Counted from the stretch's first letter, positions 18,666 to 28,866 are shown. The stretch: DNA of 64,000 bases from Phaeodactylum tricornutum CCAP 1055/1 (GCF_000150955.2 NC_011669.1:1069667-1133666); one strand, 5' to 3'. The notes: generated by a model not told the origin, from the letters alone. Made by a program: numbers and translations.

Positions 18666-20513
18666 ATGCGGTTAAACCACAGTACCTCTGTTTTCGCGCC
18701 ATCCCTGTCAGAACAGTGCTCCGCAACAGCTACTACAGACAATTTGTTACTACGAAAAGGCTGGCCGAACGGAACCGCCATTTCCGCCGCTTCTTCATTT
18801 CCCCCGTCGGCGTCCAGCTTCCCCATCGGAACGTGGACTCTTGGCAAGCTTTCTGTCTTAGTTTTAGCGCTAGCATCTTTGACAGATTTAGCACTTTCTC
18901 ACATATACCGACTAGAATCACCAGCAGACTTCTATGACGCTCTGTCCGCCGATGTTATTCGACCGCCCTTTCGGTATAAGTCGAGTACATCCATTGCACG
19001 CACACGGTCTAGCCTTGGTTCTGCTGCGATTAGTTCTGTCACAGAATTTCTTTCCCCAATCCTTCCCTTTACTGGCGGGTTGGATCTGAGAAGGGAAGAT
19101 TATTGGACAACTTCAGGAAGCTGGCTAGAAACATTGGAGTCCTTGACGAGACAAATCCAAGAGGCGCTGTTTTCGTCGGACGATGACCGGACAAGTCTAC
19201 TCAGCAGTATATCGCTTATTCGTAGCGGAAGTCTCTCCAACAAGATGTCGCCGCGGGTCCACACTAAGGGAAGAAATACGGGCACTTTTACGAAGCATGT
19301 GTCATCTATTTCAGCTCAGAAACCGTTCTTCAGCGAAGATGAGATCGCTGAGCTTTCTCTCGGCGAGGTAGCGCAGGCCTTCCGATATGCGTCAGAAAGC
19401 TCGTCCACAGATTTCAACGAGGATAAGTTTTTGAACAGCTTGACCACCCGAGTGCGCAGAATGATTCTCTCCATCAGGGAAGCTGTCTCCGAGTCGCGCG
19501 GCATCGATGTCGAAGATGCCTGTGTTTTGACGAAGAATCATCGAGTGAATGGAAGCGTCGATGCGCTGAAATTTTCGGCCGCTATGAGAATATTTGCGGA
19601 ATGGCGTATCCTCCGGCAGGTTCCAGAAGGATACAAGGGATATGCTGTTGGAATGAATCTTGGTCATAAGGATGTCGTCCAAAACGTTGCAAAGATTGAA
19701 CAGGCAGTTCATTCTTGGCTAGACAATCAACGAGACTTGCGTTCGCTATCAGAAATCGAATCGCAAACCGGCTGCCCTATAATTGAATTGAGATCCTCGA
19801 ATCTTTGCTCGCCAACGATTCGAGAGCTAATGCAAGACGAAGTTGACATGGACATTCATCCAACAAATCGTCTACCTCGCCTGAAAGAAAAAACCGCGGC
19901 GATGGGCATTCTTTGGGTGAGACGACAGCTACATTACCAAACAGGTGTTTTTGGCAATCTGTTAGTCGTACCGGAAAGCTTTCCGACAACAGAGAGAGCA
20001 GTGGCGTCGGCCTATAAGGAGGTTTACGACAAGTATCATGGTTGGGCTGTACAAAAGATTTTCAGCTACTCTTTTCAATCAGCACCAAAGGCAGAAGAAA
20101 TCTACCAGCATATGAACCCAGAACGGCTGAAAGAAGTCAAGGCTGCCGCTGATGAATTGGTGTTGCATTTTGACTCTGAATCACGATGTTCAGCCAAAGG
20201 AATGAACATTTCGCCTAAGGGCAATCTGATTGATGTCATTTTACTGAACGCTAGTAGGGAATTCGAGAATCTTGTAGAGGCTTTTCTACAGCTTGTCAAT
20301 TCTGGCATGGCATCACCAGGTTCTGACGTTCGAGGTGGCGGCTGCAACATTCACAGCTCGGATGAAAATGACAGAGAATCGTTCATTGCCAAGGAAATGA
20401 TCAAGGATGCACACAAGCACATTGAGTTTTACCTAGAGGTTGTCCGTCCACTCTTGGATGACCTTGCCCTAGTTTTTGATGAGCTCAATATGGACGATCC
20501 CACCAAGGTTTAA
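18666..20513 (+). CDS. membrane-anchored GLTP-domain protein, copy 1
   Basis: Single exon, 615 residues. After a Ser-rich start there is one hydrophobic segment (LSVLVLALASLTDLAL, about 60-77), then a linker and a C-terminal region that fits the glycolipid transfer protein fold. Its key residues line up: D-VVQ-N-VA-K (about 337) matches the Asp-x3-Asn-x2-Lys that binds the sugar headgroup, GILWVRRQL (about 416) supplies the Trp and Arg, and KYHGW (about 458) supplies the His. GLTP-family proteins move glycolipids, ceramide-1-phosphate or related sphingolipids between membranes. A membrane-anchored, longer form suggests action at a contact site or within one organelle. The next gene downstream is a paralogue. 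Confidence 0.72.
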   Translation: MRLNHSTSVFAPSLSEQCSATATTDNLLLRKGWPNGTAISAASSFPPSASSFPIGTWTLGKLSVLVLALASLTDLALSHIYRLESPADFYDALSADVIRPPFRYKSSTSIARTRSSLGSAAISSVTEFLSPILPFTGGLDLRREDYWTTSGSWLETLESLTRQIQEALFSSDDDRTSLLSSISLIRSGSLSNKMSPRVHTKGRNTGTFTKHVSSISAQKPFFSEDEIAELSLGEVAQAFRYASESSSTDFNEDKFLNSLTTRVRRMILSIREAVSESRGIDVEDACVLTKNHRVNGSVDALKFSAAMRIFAEWRILRQVPEGYKGYAVGMNLGHKDVVQNVAKIEQAVHSWLDNQRDLRSLSEIESQTGCPIIELRSSNLCSPTIRELMQDEVDMDIHPTNRLPRLKEKTAAMGILWVRRQLHYQTGVFGNLLVVPESFPTTERAVASAYKEVYDKYHGWAVQKIFSYSFQSAPKAEEIYQHMNPERLKEVKAAADELVLHFDSESRCSAKGMNISPKGNLIDVILLNASREFENLVEAFLQLVNSGMASPGSDVRGGGCNIHSSDENDRESFIAKEMIKDAHKHIEFYLEVVRPLLDDLALVFDELNMDDPTKV

Positions 20514-21235
20514 GTCCACTTAATGTAAAATGACGAGAGATTCGACCTCGACATGTCATAGTAGTAGCATGTCAGTGGTCCAAAGTTATTGCAGCAGGTA
20601 CAAGAAATTCCAGGCTGGAGCGTTTTACGATTGCTGTTAGTTAGATCAATCCTATCTAATCACTCTCACAATTTAGCATAGTTTACGTGTGAAAGTCGCT
20701 GAAGCAGTCATATTGACTGTGAAAGCGACTCCACCATGGAACCTTACTGTAAGTTAGTTTCACTGCAATGTAAGGCAGAAATTCTACAGATTCCATGTGC
20801 TGCTCCACGTGGAAGTATTTCAAGCCCCTGATGGATGGAGTCCACCTCAAGTCTATATGGCTTACGAACGCGAGACCTCGCTGCCGCACAGTTGACACCA
20901 TCCAAATTTTGACTGTAATACGGAACATCACATGCCGTCAGATTTTCCGGAGGAGTCAACACCTATATACAGCCGATGACGTATTTGGGTCATTTATCGT
21001 TCATCGGCGTTCATTGGCGAGCAAGCGATCAACTTTTTATTCCAGGTACCATCAGGTGTTTTCGCGCCAGGCTAAATGTCAGTTTTTGACACCTTCGGTT
21101 CATCGCGTTCTGTGTCGATAGAGCCGTTCAAGATTGAGAGTATAGAAATCGGAAAGCCCCGCAAGAAATATCGCTTTTGCCTCCTATGAACTCACTCTTC
21201 TAACTTTGAAAGGATCTCATTGTGCTGACTGATAA
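20514..21235. other. gap between the two GLTP paralogues
   Basis: About 720 bases. Motif copies at 20712-20724 (ATTGACTGTGAAA) and 20908-20920 (TTTGACTGTAATA). No supported gene. Confidence 0.5.
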
Positions 21236-22801
21236 ATGTGTATTTCAGTCGAAAAACCTATGGTTGCCGACGGCAACAGAAGTTCCCGATCTTCGTTTTT
21301 TGAAACGCCGATTCTACGGCTTCGATACTCCGTGGTGGGACCGGCTTTGACGATCGACGCACAAGTCTTGTTGGCTCTTGTATTGATAGCAGCGTATCTT
21401 TCTAATTGCTTGCAGGAGGAGCGTGTTTCCTTTCTTAATAATTTCTGGACAATACGAACGATTCTGCAGCAGGAAAGTCTCAGGGCTGTAATTTTCGTAT
21501 TTTCAATGTTTGCTTTTGGGCGGAAATGGTTTGGTTCTTTGCTAGGAGCTCAAAAATTGGCTCAAACAGGTTCATCGGCTCTGAAGAGCGTTGCTTCAAA
21601 CGGAACCATCGTGAGAATCCGTAGTTCCATGTCGATGTCTGTCATATCGGACCGGCTAATGTCGATGAACGGCAAGTCGACCTCGCACAGGGCTTCTCTG
21701 TCACTGTCAGACAAAACGTGCTTTGCTCAATTGAAGGATATTGAGAAACTGTCGGTAAAGGATATGGGGAGCATTTTTCGCTACGCAATACAATACAATA
21801 TATGGACTGACGCTCAACTTAAAGCCTTTCTTTCAGAAATTCGGGTCCAGGCCTTGTCCGTTGTTACCGCAATTGATCACGCGCTTCCCCCCTTACATCG
21901 TGCGTCAATGGTGCAAGAACCAAACGCGCAGAGTAGCAGTCCTAGGAACTTTGGAGATATGGACGTACTCCTGTTTTCAGCAGCCGTTCGAGTATTTGCG
22001 GAATGGAGACTTCTTCGCCTTACCCCAGCAGGATATCGAAATTACGCACTTGGGATGGCGCTGACACGTCGCGATTTGGTGCAAAATATTGGAAAGATAG
22101 AAGCTGCTGTACATGAGCTATTGGAAAGCCAAACTTCTCACAACGGAGTCAATTCTATTAGACCTACAATTTGGCAATTGCTGGATTACGAAGTACAGCG
22201 TGGTGTGCACCCAAAGCTACCTTATTTGGTCGAGAAATCGGGTGCGTCGGGTATCCTTTGGATCATGCGGCAACTGAGTTTCCAGGTGAATTCATTTGAA
22301 TACATTTCTAAGGTACCAACAGCGTTTCCGTCATTCAAGATAGCCGTTCGCTCAGCATATGATCGAGTTTATGGCGACTATCATGGATTCTTCTTAAAGC
22401 AAATTTTTTGGAATTCGTTCAAATCGGCTCCGGAAGCTAGCGTAATTCTGAAGTTTATGGAGGAAACCGAAGAAATTATGTCCAGAGATCTGTCTCCATC
22501 GAATTCATCCGAAAAGGCCACTGTTCTAACAAGAGATGCTGTTTGTGATAACATACAATCTCCTCAAGAGCGGAATCATTTTATTGGCATGTTTCTCGAA
22601 GTGCAGCAGTTTCTTAAGCAGTGTCACGGGGGGCACCCAAAAGTAAGGCCACCAGCAGTCGACACATCACTTCATGGCCCTGAACATATTGGACAAAAGG
22701 GAGGGGATCTCACCGCTTTTCTTCTCGAAATGCACCCGCTAATATCAGGACTTGATGGCCTGATTGGACACTTCAATATGAAAGATCCCTCTAAAGTTTA
22801 G
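21236..22801 (+). CDS. membrane-anchored GLTP-domain protein, copy 2
   Basis: Single exon, 521 residues, same strand and next to copy 1. It shares the order hydrophobic anchor (DAQVLLALVLIAAYLS, about 42-60), linker, then GLTP-like region. The ligand residues are kept: RRDLVQNIGKIE (Asp about 280, Asn, Lys), SGILWIMRQL (Trp about 341) and DYHGF (His about 383). One difference is that the Trp following His in copy 1 (YHGW) is Phe here. Both proteins end with DDP/KDPxKV. Neighbouring blocks such as SAAMRIFAEWRILR versus SAAVRVFAEWRLLR show the tandem duplication, but the N-terminal halves have diverged widely. An alternative start is the ATG at 21260. Confidence 0.7.
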   Translation: MCISVEKPMVADGNRSSRSSFFETPILRLRYSVVGPALTIDAQVLLALVLIAAYLSNCLQEERVSFLNNFWTIRTILQQESLRAVIFVFSMFAFGRKWFGSLLGAQKLAQTGSSALKSVASNGTIVRIRSSMSMSVISDRLMSMNGKSTSHRASLSLSDKTCFAQLKDIEKLSVKDMGSIFRYAIQYNIWTDAQLKAFLSEIRVQALSVVTAIDHALPPLHRASMVQEPNAQSSSPRNFGDMDVLLFSAAVRVFAEWRLLRLTPAGYRNYALGMALTRRDLVQNIGKIEAAVHELLESQTSHNGVNSIRPTIWQLLDYEVQRGVHPKLPYLVEKSGASGILWIMRQLSFQVNSFEYISKVPTAFPSFKIAVRSAYDRVYGDYHGFFLKQIFWNSFKSAPEASVILKFMEETEEIMSRDLSPSNSSEKATVLTRDAVCDNIQSPQERNHFIGMFLEVQQFLKQCHGGHPKVRPPAVDTSLHGPEHIGQKGGDLTAFLLEMHPLISGLDGLIGHFNMKDPSKV

Positions 22802-23278
22802 CCGCCGGAGAGCCTGTACCTCCTCTAATCCCATTTATTTACTTGAAGCTAGCAGGGACATAGATACCGGCAACTTCATCCTTGTAAGATGATTTAGTAA
22901 AAGGCCAAATTGTTTACAGTCAGCAATTTGAAAGTGTGTTGGCCTACCGCATTTTCGGGGACACTAACAAAAACAGTTGTTGTAACACCGTATATCCAAT
23001 TGCGTATTAAATAGGCTACCTTACCGGTATATTGATTCAAATTACAATGGCACAAAACATAGTATTTGAAATTGACTGTAAAAAATCGCGTAGAATTTTT
23101 CATTCAAAAACCGCGCGTTACGAGACAGAACCAGGGCTGTTTCGCCTGTCACATCAATCGGAATGAAACCAACAGTATCGTAGCTCCAAACTTGGTTGAA
23201 CGGCCAATTCTTCGACATCACAAGGTTTGGGGGTCGGCTGCCTGGGTGTAGTACGTGTGAAAGATTTTCAGGTCTATC
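22802..23278. other. intergenic gap
   Basis: Motif copies at 22913-22922 (TTTACAGTCA) and 23071-23083 (ATTGACTGTAAAA). No supported gene. Confidence 0.5.
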
Positions 23279-24097
23279 ATGTCCACTGCAGGTCAACACT
23301 GTTCTGCTACAATCTCGATATTGCTGCTGTTCCTAACTCATGGCTTGGTCAACTCGGCCCTCCTAAGTTCACTCAACCCATTGAGATGCGTTTACATCAA
23401 CGTGTGGAAATGCACTGCCGATCAAACTTGGGCATTGAATTGGTTGTCACTTGGCCACTTTCATGTTCACGTGCTCATTGTAGCGCTCGCGAAAGCAGCA
23501 AATGGGCACGTGCTGCTCGAGTCGCGTTTGGTGATCCTGTCAGCGGCTGTCATTCTGACATACCTGGCAAGTGGCATTTTCATGCTGGAATATCTAAACC
23601 CGTCGATGGCCGTCTTTCAGAGTGTTATCTATATGGGCTTTCTCGCATATGCACTTTGGCAGATAGCGACGGCATTACCTGTCATTCCGTTGCCAATTCA
23701 GCTGCGAACTAACTCGTTTGATCGGCGTAGAAAGCTTCCAGTTTCCACAATAGCTGTCGCTGTGCATTGTGTGCTCTCTGCCGTACGCCTTGTTGATATA
23801 GTTTTTGGGGATGGCAACAATGCATACATAGGCGACTCCACTGGTCCAATTTTTCAGAACGTTTTGAAAGCTTTCTCGTTAGAAATGCTTTGGGTTACTG
23901 TTATTTTGGCCGCGTCAACAATACTCACATCAACAGAGCAACAAAAGTCGCTCTTAGTCGGGCATGCCGCAGTTCTCTTCCTCACCCAGATTATGTTAGC
24001 AGGGAAACAAGGAGAACAGATGGAAAAGAGCCAATTAGATGCCTGCGGGATTGGGAATTTCTTCAGTATCCTCATAGCCCTTTTCGGGGCCTTGTAA
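23279..24097 (+). CDS. multi-pass membrane protein of unknown function
   Basis: Single exon, 272 residues, ATG at 23279. Hydrophobic segments include ISILLLFLTHGLVNSALL, LVILSAAVILTYLASGIFML, VFQSVIYMGFLAYALWQIA, MLWVTVILAASTIL and a C-terminal IGNFFSILIALFGAL, so about five or six membrane spans. I do not recognise the family. It follows the two GLTP genes on the same strand, but spacing of several hundred bases and a separate upstream motif argue for its own transcription. Confidence 0.6.
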   Translation: MSTAGQHCSATISILLLFLTHGLVNSALLSSLNPLRCVYINVWKCTADQTWALNWLSLGHFHVHVLIVALAKAANGHVLLESRLVILSAAVILTYLASGIFMLEYLNPSMAVFQSVIYMGFLAYALWQIATALPVIPLPIQLRTNSFDRRRKLPVSTIAVAVHCVLSAVRLVDIVFGDGNNAYIGDSTGPIFQNVLKAFSLEMLWVTVILAASTILTSTEQQKSLLVGHAAVLFLTQIMLAGKQGEQMEKSQLDACGIGNFFSILIALFGAL

Positions 24098-24558
24098 CCA
24101 ACACAAGGTGGCCACGTTGAGATGATACTATGCTACATCCTTTCTATTACATCTTTCACCATCATCTGGAGAAGTATATTTGAAGAGGTAACGCAAAAAA
24201 CGCTTTTGCGAATGAGTATAGATAATCGCTATGTGCAACGCCTAATATCGGCGCTACCCTGGAAAATGCAACCCTACACGACGTCAATTTTTTCCCTGTT
24301 CTGTGGCTCCTTATAGTTTTACTGTTAGTAGTAACGTACAGTTAATACGAAAATTTCTGCGAATAGCTGTCAGTGACACAGACACGACGTGCTTTATTGC
24401 CTGATTCGACCTGCCTGACAGAATATTGACTTTGTTTGACATCGTGAGGGAATTTCCTGCTTTGCCAGGCATTTGCGATCAGCAGACAGAGGGTAGCCGA
24501 AAGCCGTTTTCTAATTTCTGCAATTTTCATTGTTGTGGCTTTGTTGGGCTACAACAAC
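24098..24558. other. intergenic gap
   Basis: Weak motif-like copies (TTTACTGTTAG near 24317; TACAGTTAA near 24338; CTGACAGAATATTGAC near 24416). A 64-codon frame at 24122-24316 is unsupported. Confidence 0.4.
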
Positions 24559-25113
24559 ATGAAGACTACAGCGGTGTTAATTTTTGCGATGCATATTCCA
24601 TGTTCAAGTGGGTTTTACTGCACATATATCAAACGTAAATCATTGCGTTTGCCAATCCTACGAAGTACACCAGAGGAAACAAGAAACATAGCTGTACAGG
24701 AATTTCTTCGAAGAACCGAGGAAGATAAATTGCAGGCAATCGAAGAGCTAAGCCGAAAAAAAGCAGAGGAGATAGCTGAATTGAAGAGGCAAGTCAAGGA
24801 AATTACTTTAGCGCAGGAAAAGGCATCGTCGACGGAAAAAAGTTTAGGAAATGATACCGGTGGAAAAATAACAGAACAATCAGAGGACGAAAAAGAGAAA
24901 CTGGAGCTCTTGGAGCAGCTCCTCCAAGCCCAAGAACGTATCGCACAGTTCCTGCTAGACCAAGAAATCCCTACACATTCAAAGAGCGTCCCAGTGAGAG
25001 CAAGAAAATCGCGTGGGGGAGGAGCCGTTCCCAATGGACCATTAGATTCCTCACGACTCTATCTTGGGAAGAATGCGTCGATTGCTAAAAAGCGTGCGCT
25101 CCCTGAGACATGA
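24559..25113 (+). CDS. small secreted or organelle-targeted coiled-coil protein
   Basis: ATG at 24559 gives 184 residues. MKTTAVLIFAMHIPCSSGF looks like a signal peptide and ends in SGF, which may be a variant of the plastid cleavage motif. The middle (about 40-140) is highly charged, rich in Glu and Lys, with heptad-like Leu/Ile spacing (EDKLQAIEELSRKKAEEIAEL), which suggests a coiled coil. The tail is basic and Gly/Pro-rich. I recognise no family. The frame stays open upstream to a GTG at 24535, but the ATG fits the signal peptide better. Confidence 0.6.
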   Translation: MKTTAVLIFAMHIPCSSGFYCTYIKRKSLRLPILRSTPEETRNIAVQEFLRRTEEDKLQAIEELSRKKAEEIAELKRQVKEITLAQEKASSTEKSLGNDTGGKITEQSEDEKEKLELLEQLLQAQERIAQFLLDQEIPTHSKSVPVRARKSRGGGAVPNGPLDSSRLYLGKNASIAKKRALPET

Positions 25114-25195
25114 GAATATAATTGCTTCTAAAGACACACGTTTTGAACCAAGAACCCATTCATTATAAAAGGGCGACGAATGAAACGTCTGAAAA

Positions 25196-26257
25196 TTATT
25201 TATCTTCCGGTTGACTTTCAGCCACTGCGTTCGAATCTTTTTCTTCTGCGATTCCCTTTTCCTCAGGCGAAGTAAATTTTACCTTCTTTTGGATATGGGC
25301 GCGGTCTTCGTCTTTGATTTCTCGCTTTCTGTCTTGTTCTGCATCAATGCTGGCAACCTCAACCCCGAGCTGAGTGGCAACCTGACTCCGCAGTTCGAGA
25401 AGTTCTTCCGTGTTCGGGCCACGTCCATTCTCTGATCGAAATTTTTTCAAAACTTCCCCCATTATTAAGTTTAACATTGCTTGGCGATCCTCATCACTAG
25501 CGTCCTCGTCGCTGGCATCCTCATCTTGAAGATCAAAGTCTTCGTCATCTTCACCCTCTTCATCTTCGCTTGCCGAAGAGTCGTCGTTATGCTGCGGTGT
25601 TTCCGGGGCAACGACGTCTGTACGGGAAGCGAAGGCGACCCACTGAGCTTTCGTATAATGCAAGAAGAAGTCTTCGTTTGACAGAATTGCAATGCTGGCT
25701 TCGCCGCTTGAGCGACCGTCCGCGTCCAAGAATTCGTCTGTTTCGGCAACTTTCATCAAGAGAATGTCACCACGAACTACGACACCATCAAAGGGTGGCT
25801 GTAGCGAATGTGGATTTACAGGCAGCTGGGAATCGATAAGGGCGCTCACAAGCTCTTGTTTTTCTACCATAGATTTTGTGTCAATATTTGTATCGAAACA
25901 AAGGTCGCGAAGCGTCTTTGTCGACTGCATCTCCAGGTCATCGGGAAGATCCTTTCGCACCATCAATATTATCCCTTCGTCGGGATATTGCCCGAGGAAC
26001 GTAAAAGGCCCCCCAAGAACCTTTTTGACTTCGCTCTTTGATGGGGTGGTATCAATTTCGATTTCCTCAATTAACTCAACGAGGACTTCTCGTTTATGCT
26101 CCTCCGCAGCTTTTGGACTAGCCGGGTGAGGCTTGACATCGCGCCCTGTTGGTCGCATATGCTTAAGAAGAACACACTTCACCACGGGACCTTTGCTCGA
26201 CAGAATACTCGCGATCTCCTCTCCGTTGGGCATTTGCATGCCGTCCATTGCGGACAT
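25196..26257 (-). CDS. acidic protein of unknown function (possible DUF5880-like N-terminal domain)
   Basis: Single exon, 353 residues, ATG at 26257. The N-terminal ~230 residues look globular, with a clear core LGGPFTFLGQYPDEGIILMV near residue 82. From memory this resembles DUF5880 proteins of algae and large DNA viruses, but I could not check. A strongly acidic stretch follows (SASEDEEGEDDEDFDLQDED, about 234-255), then a mixed-charge, probably helical C-terminus with KKVKF as a possible nuclear signal. No signal peptide is seen. The protein is likely nuclear or cytosolic; its function is unknown. Confidence 0.65.
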   Translation of the reverse strand: MSAMDGMQMPNGEEIASILSSKGPVVKCVLLKHMRPTGRDVKPHPASPKAAEEHKREVLVELIEEIEIDTTPSKSEVKKVLGGPFTFLGQYPDEGIILMVRKDLPDDLEMQSTKTLRDLCFDTNIDTKSMVEKQELVSALIDSQLPVNPHSLQPPFDGVVVRGDILLMKVAETDEFLDADGRSSGEASIAILSNEDFFLHYTKAQWVAFASRTDVVAPETPQHNDDSSASEDEEGEDDEDFDLQDEDASDEDASDEDRQAMLNLIMGEVLKKFRSENGRGPNTEELLELRSQVATQLGVEVASIDAEQDRKREIKDEDRAHIQKKVKFTSPEEKGIAEEKDSNAVAESQPEDK

Positions 26258-26856
26258 TTAATCTGCACCGGTTGAGTCTCGAAGTGTAAGCTAGATAGCT
26301 TAAGCTGGATCCTGAATTTAATGAAATTCACGGCTCGTGTGTTTCTCGCGGGTGTCCTGGTCCACTTACTTCTCGTGCTGGCTGTGAGTATTCTGGCTCC
26401 AAACAAGAGTTTTGATTCATATCAGCATTGAAAAACGGTTTGTCGTTGGGTGTTTTCGGCGAGAAAGCACACCCATGCTTTCCGGTTTCCTCTAGCTAGT
26501 AGAGCTCTAGAACCAATAGTAGCTTCAGACACAAAAGCCGACGCGGAACTTGACGACGGTGAACGCGAGTTTTGCCATACGGTGCCAGCAAAGACGTTGC
26601 GCTCATCCAATCAGCTGGTCACAAGTTCTCGTCAACTATCTCGTGCTGTTGCTCGAGTCATCTGACTCGAGCTCACATCTTACAAGTTAACCCTAAGGTG
26701 GATTTATCACATGGGGCAGCATTTTTTCCCGTTATTATATGATCCATGTTACAATAGCCAAACATAGAAGGTTGATTTGAGCCACCTCCTCTCTATTGGC
26801 TTCGTGAAAGAGCAACCACTCTACGTGATAAATAGATCTCCTTCATAATCACGTCT
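26258..26856. other. intergenic gap
   Basis: About 600 bases between two minus-strand genes. A frame at 26450-26665 opens only at GTG and is not supported. Nothing else recognised. Confidence 0.4.
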
Positions 26857-27492
26857 CTAAACAGATTTTATCTTCTTTTCTTTCTGTCCATACTGAACGT
26901 TGAAAAACTTTTTCCTTTGCCGCAAGAGCTGCTTCATCAGAGGATAAAAACCTAATGGCCAGAGTGCCGCAACTAAATAAAGAATCGGTCTTCCCCTCGA
27001 GGCTGCAGAAATAACCATGAGCATTTCGCTCGCTGCGCCAAATGGAAAAATGAGAGGACCAACAGTATAACGAACCGATTTGGCGAGGCGGCCACCTGGT
27101 ACCATAGTGTCCAAGACAAAGCATCCAAACCGGATAGTGTCTCCAACACTCCAGCAAAATACAGTCAGGATATGCTGCCAATCACTGCAAGATGGCAGCA
27201 TAGGGGAAATCAATAGTTCAGTCCCGTACCGAACAGCGGAAAACAAAAGCACCTGGCTTGGCTTCGACCTTGTGACTCCAATGAAAGCGTTCGCAAGCTC
27301 CAAGAACGAGGCAGCTAGCGCCAAGAGAAGGTCCGGTGTCATGTCTTGCAAGCAAACATCTTGATCAATGTCGCGCACAGAGTCAAACTTTCGAAAAATT
27401 ACTCGAAGCACTCTTGCCCATGCGATCATCATCGTCGCATTTGTAAACAGTAGCCAGAATCGAACGGTCGAGTTGCTTTCCTCTAATGCCAT
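26857..27492 (-). CDS. 3-hydroxyacyl-CoA dehydratase-like (HACD/PHS1) protein with altered active site
   Basis: ATG at 27492 gives 211 residues; the frame is open further upstream but only to a TTG. The order of membrane segments and motifs fits HACD/PHS1/PTPLA, the ER enzyme that dehydrates 3-hydroxyacyl-CoA in very-long-chain fatty acid elongation. STVRFWLLFTNATMMIAWARVL matches the first span, LELANAFIGVTRSKPSQVLLF the second, CWSVGDTIRFGCFVLD the WSxxExIRY region, and LIFPFGAASEMLMVI the catalytic region. In yeast Phs1 the last reads LYPxGxxSE, with Tyr149 and Glu156 catalytic. Here the Glu is kept but the Tyr is Phe, and the Glu of WSxxE is Asp. It may be a non-catalytic or changed paralogue. 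A missing 5' exon is possible because a CAG acceptor-like site lies upstream. Confidence 0.65.
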   Translation of the reverse strand: MALEESNSTVRFWLLFTNATMMIAWARVLRVIFRKFDSVRDIDQDVCLQDMTPDLLLALAASFLELANAFIGVTRSKPSQVLLFSAVRYGTELLISPMLPSCSDWQHILTVFCWSVGDTIRFGCFVLDTMVPGGRLAKSVRYTVGPLIFPFGAASEMLMVISAASRGRPILYLVAALWPLGFYPLMKQLLRQRKKFFNVQYGQKEKKIKSV

Positions 27493-28023
27493 GATTTCTT
27501 TTCGAACGCGAACGTGATCGATAGTCCTTTGTTTCTCTCGCTTTAGTTGTGCAAATATCTGGACAAAATTGGATTTACAGTCAGGTGTACGCAAACCAAT
27601 TTTGTTCTTTTTTGTTGTTTAAAAAGAGAAAAGTATTACAGTTGCAACGGGAAGCTTACCGTCTAGCTCGGAGGCAAAGTGCCGTTTCAAGAGTCAGTGA
27701 ACATAATAAAGGCTTCTTGGGCGCCCGCCCTGCCCTACTAGATTAGAGCTCTAACTCTGGAGCCATCGAGACGATTGACGGTGCAGCAATCAAAGATATC
27801 ATAGGGTTCTGCATCTAGGTTTATATATGACCGACGTGAAAAGCGTGATGTAAATTACACTGTCAACTGGCAGGTGAAACTGTAAATACCGAATTATGAG
27901 ATCTGACAGTGAATAAGATTTCGTGGCCATCCCCATTTCTAGATGGGTGGCTCTCTCCATGCGTTTCTGGAATCGGATTGGATTGAACGACACGCTTAAG
28001 CCCTTCGGATAAGGTTGTCGGTC
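27493..28023. promoter_or_regulatory. divergent promoter region with three ACTGT/ACAGT motifs
   Basis: Between the HACD-like gene (-) and the 28024 gene (+). Motif copies at 27574-27583 (TTTACAGTCA), 27857-27867 (ACACTGTCAAC) and 27903-27913 (CTGACAGTGAA). Confidence 0.4.
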
Positions 28024-28866
28024 ATGCAGAGCGAAGCAATCAACTCACAGTCAAGAAGTTTGTCATCAGTCGACACAATTCGCCGAACCGGCGAAGTGTC
28101 AGATTTGCCTATTTTTATTGATGTCGCCTGCTCAAGGGACCGTTCACAAAATAGGATTGACATCCCAGTGGAAACGGGTCCTAGAGACTCCGTAGAAACT
28201 GAAGCGGGCGTTACCATTCTTCCTTCCGTCTCTTCTGAGGACGAACAAGTTTTTCACAGTCAGCCAATACTACCATCACATTTCTCCTCTCATTTGACAG
28301 AATTGTACCCGGATCTTCCACTATGTGGCATGATGTCCGTTCCATCCGTGTACACAACATTTCCCTTGAATGGTGATGGATCCAACGAAGCCTCTTTGAC
28401 AGACTCTGGTTTCTTGTCTGTCCCTTCTTCCGTTCCTAGTTCACCTTCGCTGTTATTCCCTGAAAGCTGTGAAGACCCACGACTTGGCGGCCAGATCATT
28501 GCCCACGAGGAGATTCCTTTGTCACTTGCGACCTGCAACCCTGTGCCGTGCGATCATTGCATAGTGACACACCATTCGGGGACCTGGTATGATCAGTTGG
28601 AAAGTGAGCGGGATTGGGAAGCTTTTCGAGAAAATGCGGCTACTGTGCTTGCAGCAATGCAAGAAGACACCAACCTGCCGCCAGATACATTGATGGCATA
28701 TCTCATTCAAGCAGAAGAAGAATACTTCTGGAAGAATGATCATGGTGATGATCAGTTGCGTAAAGTGAGTGCCTTTGTCGAGGTCGCCTTAACGGTTGCA
28801 ACTGTTACCTTGCCCTTGATTGTAACGGCTCTACTGGCACGACGATGGCCGCCTTTCTCTACGTAA
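28024..28866 (+). CDS. tail-anchored protein of unknown function
   Basis: ATG at 28024 gives 280 residues; the frame extends three codons further up to a TTG. Most of the chain is polar, Ser/Pro/Thr-rich and probably disordered up to residue ~160. There follows a more ordered acidic segment with WYDQLESERDWEAFRENAATVL and QAEEEYFW. A single membrane segment sits near the C-terminus (FVEVALTVATVTLPLIVTALLA) before RRWPPFST, so it looks like a tail-anchored membrane protein facing the cytosol. I do not recognise a family. Confidence 0.55.
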   Translation: MQSEAINSQSRSLSSVDTIRRTGEVSDLPIFIDVACSRDRSQNRIDIPVETGPRDSVETEAGVTILPSVSSEDEQVFHSQPILPSHFSSHLTELYPDLPLCGMMSVPSVYTTFPLNGDGSNEASLTDSGFLSVPSSVPSSPSLLFPESCEDPRLGGQIIAHEEIPLSLATCNPVPCDHCIVTHHSGTWYDQLESERDWEAFRENAATVLAAMQEDTNLPPDTLMAYLIQAEEEYFWKNDHGDDQLRKVSAFVEVALTVATVTLPLIVTALLARRWPPFST

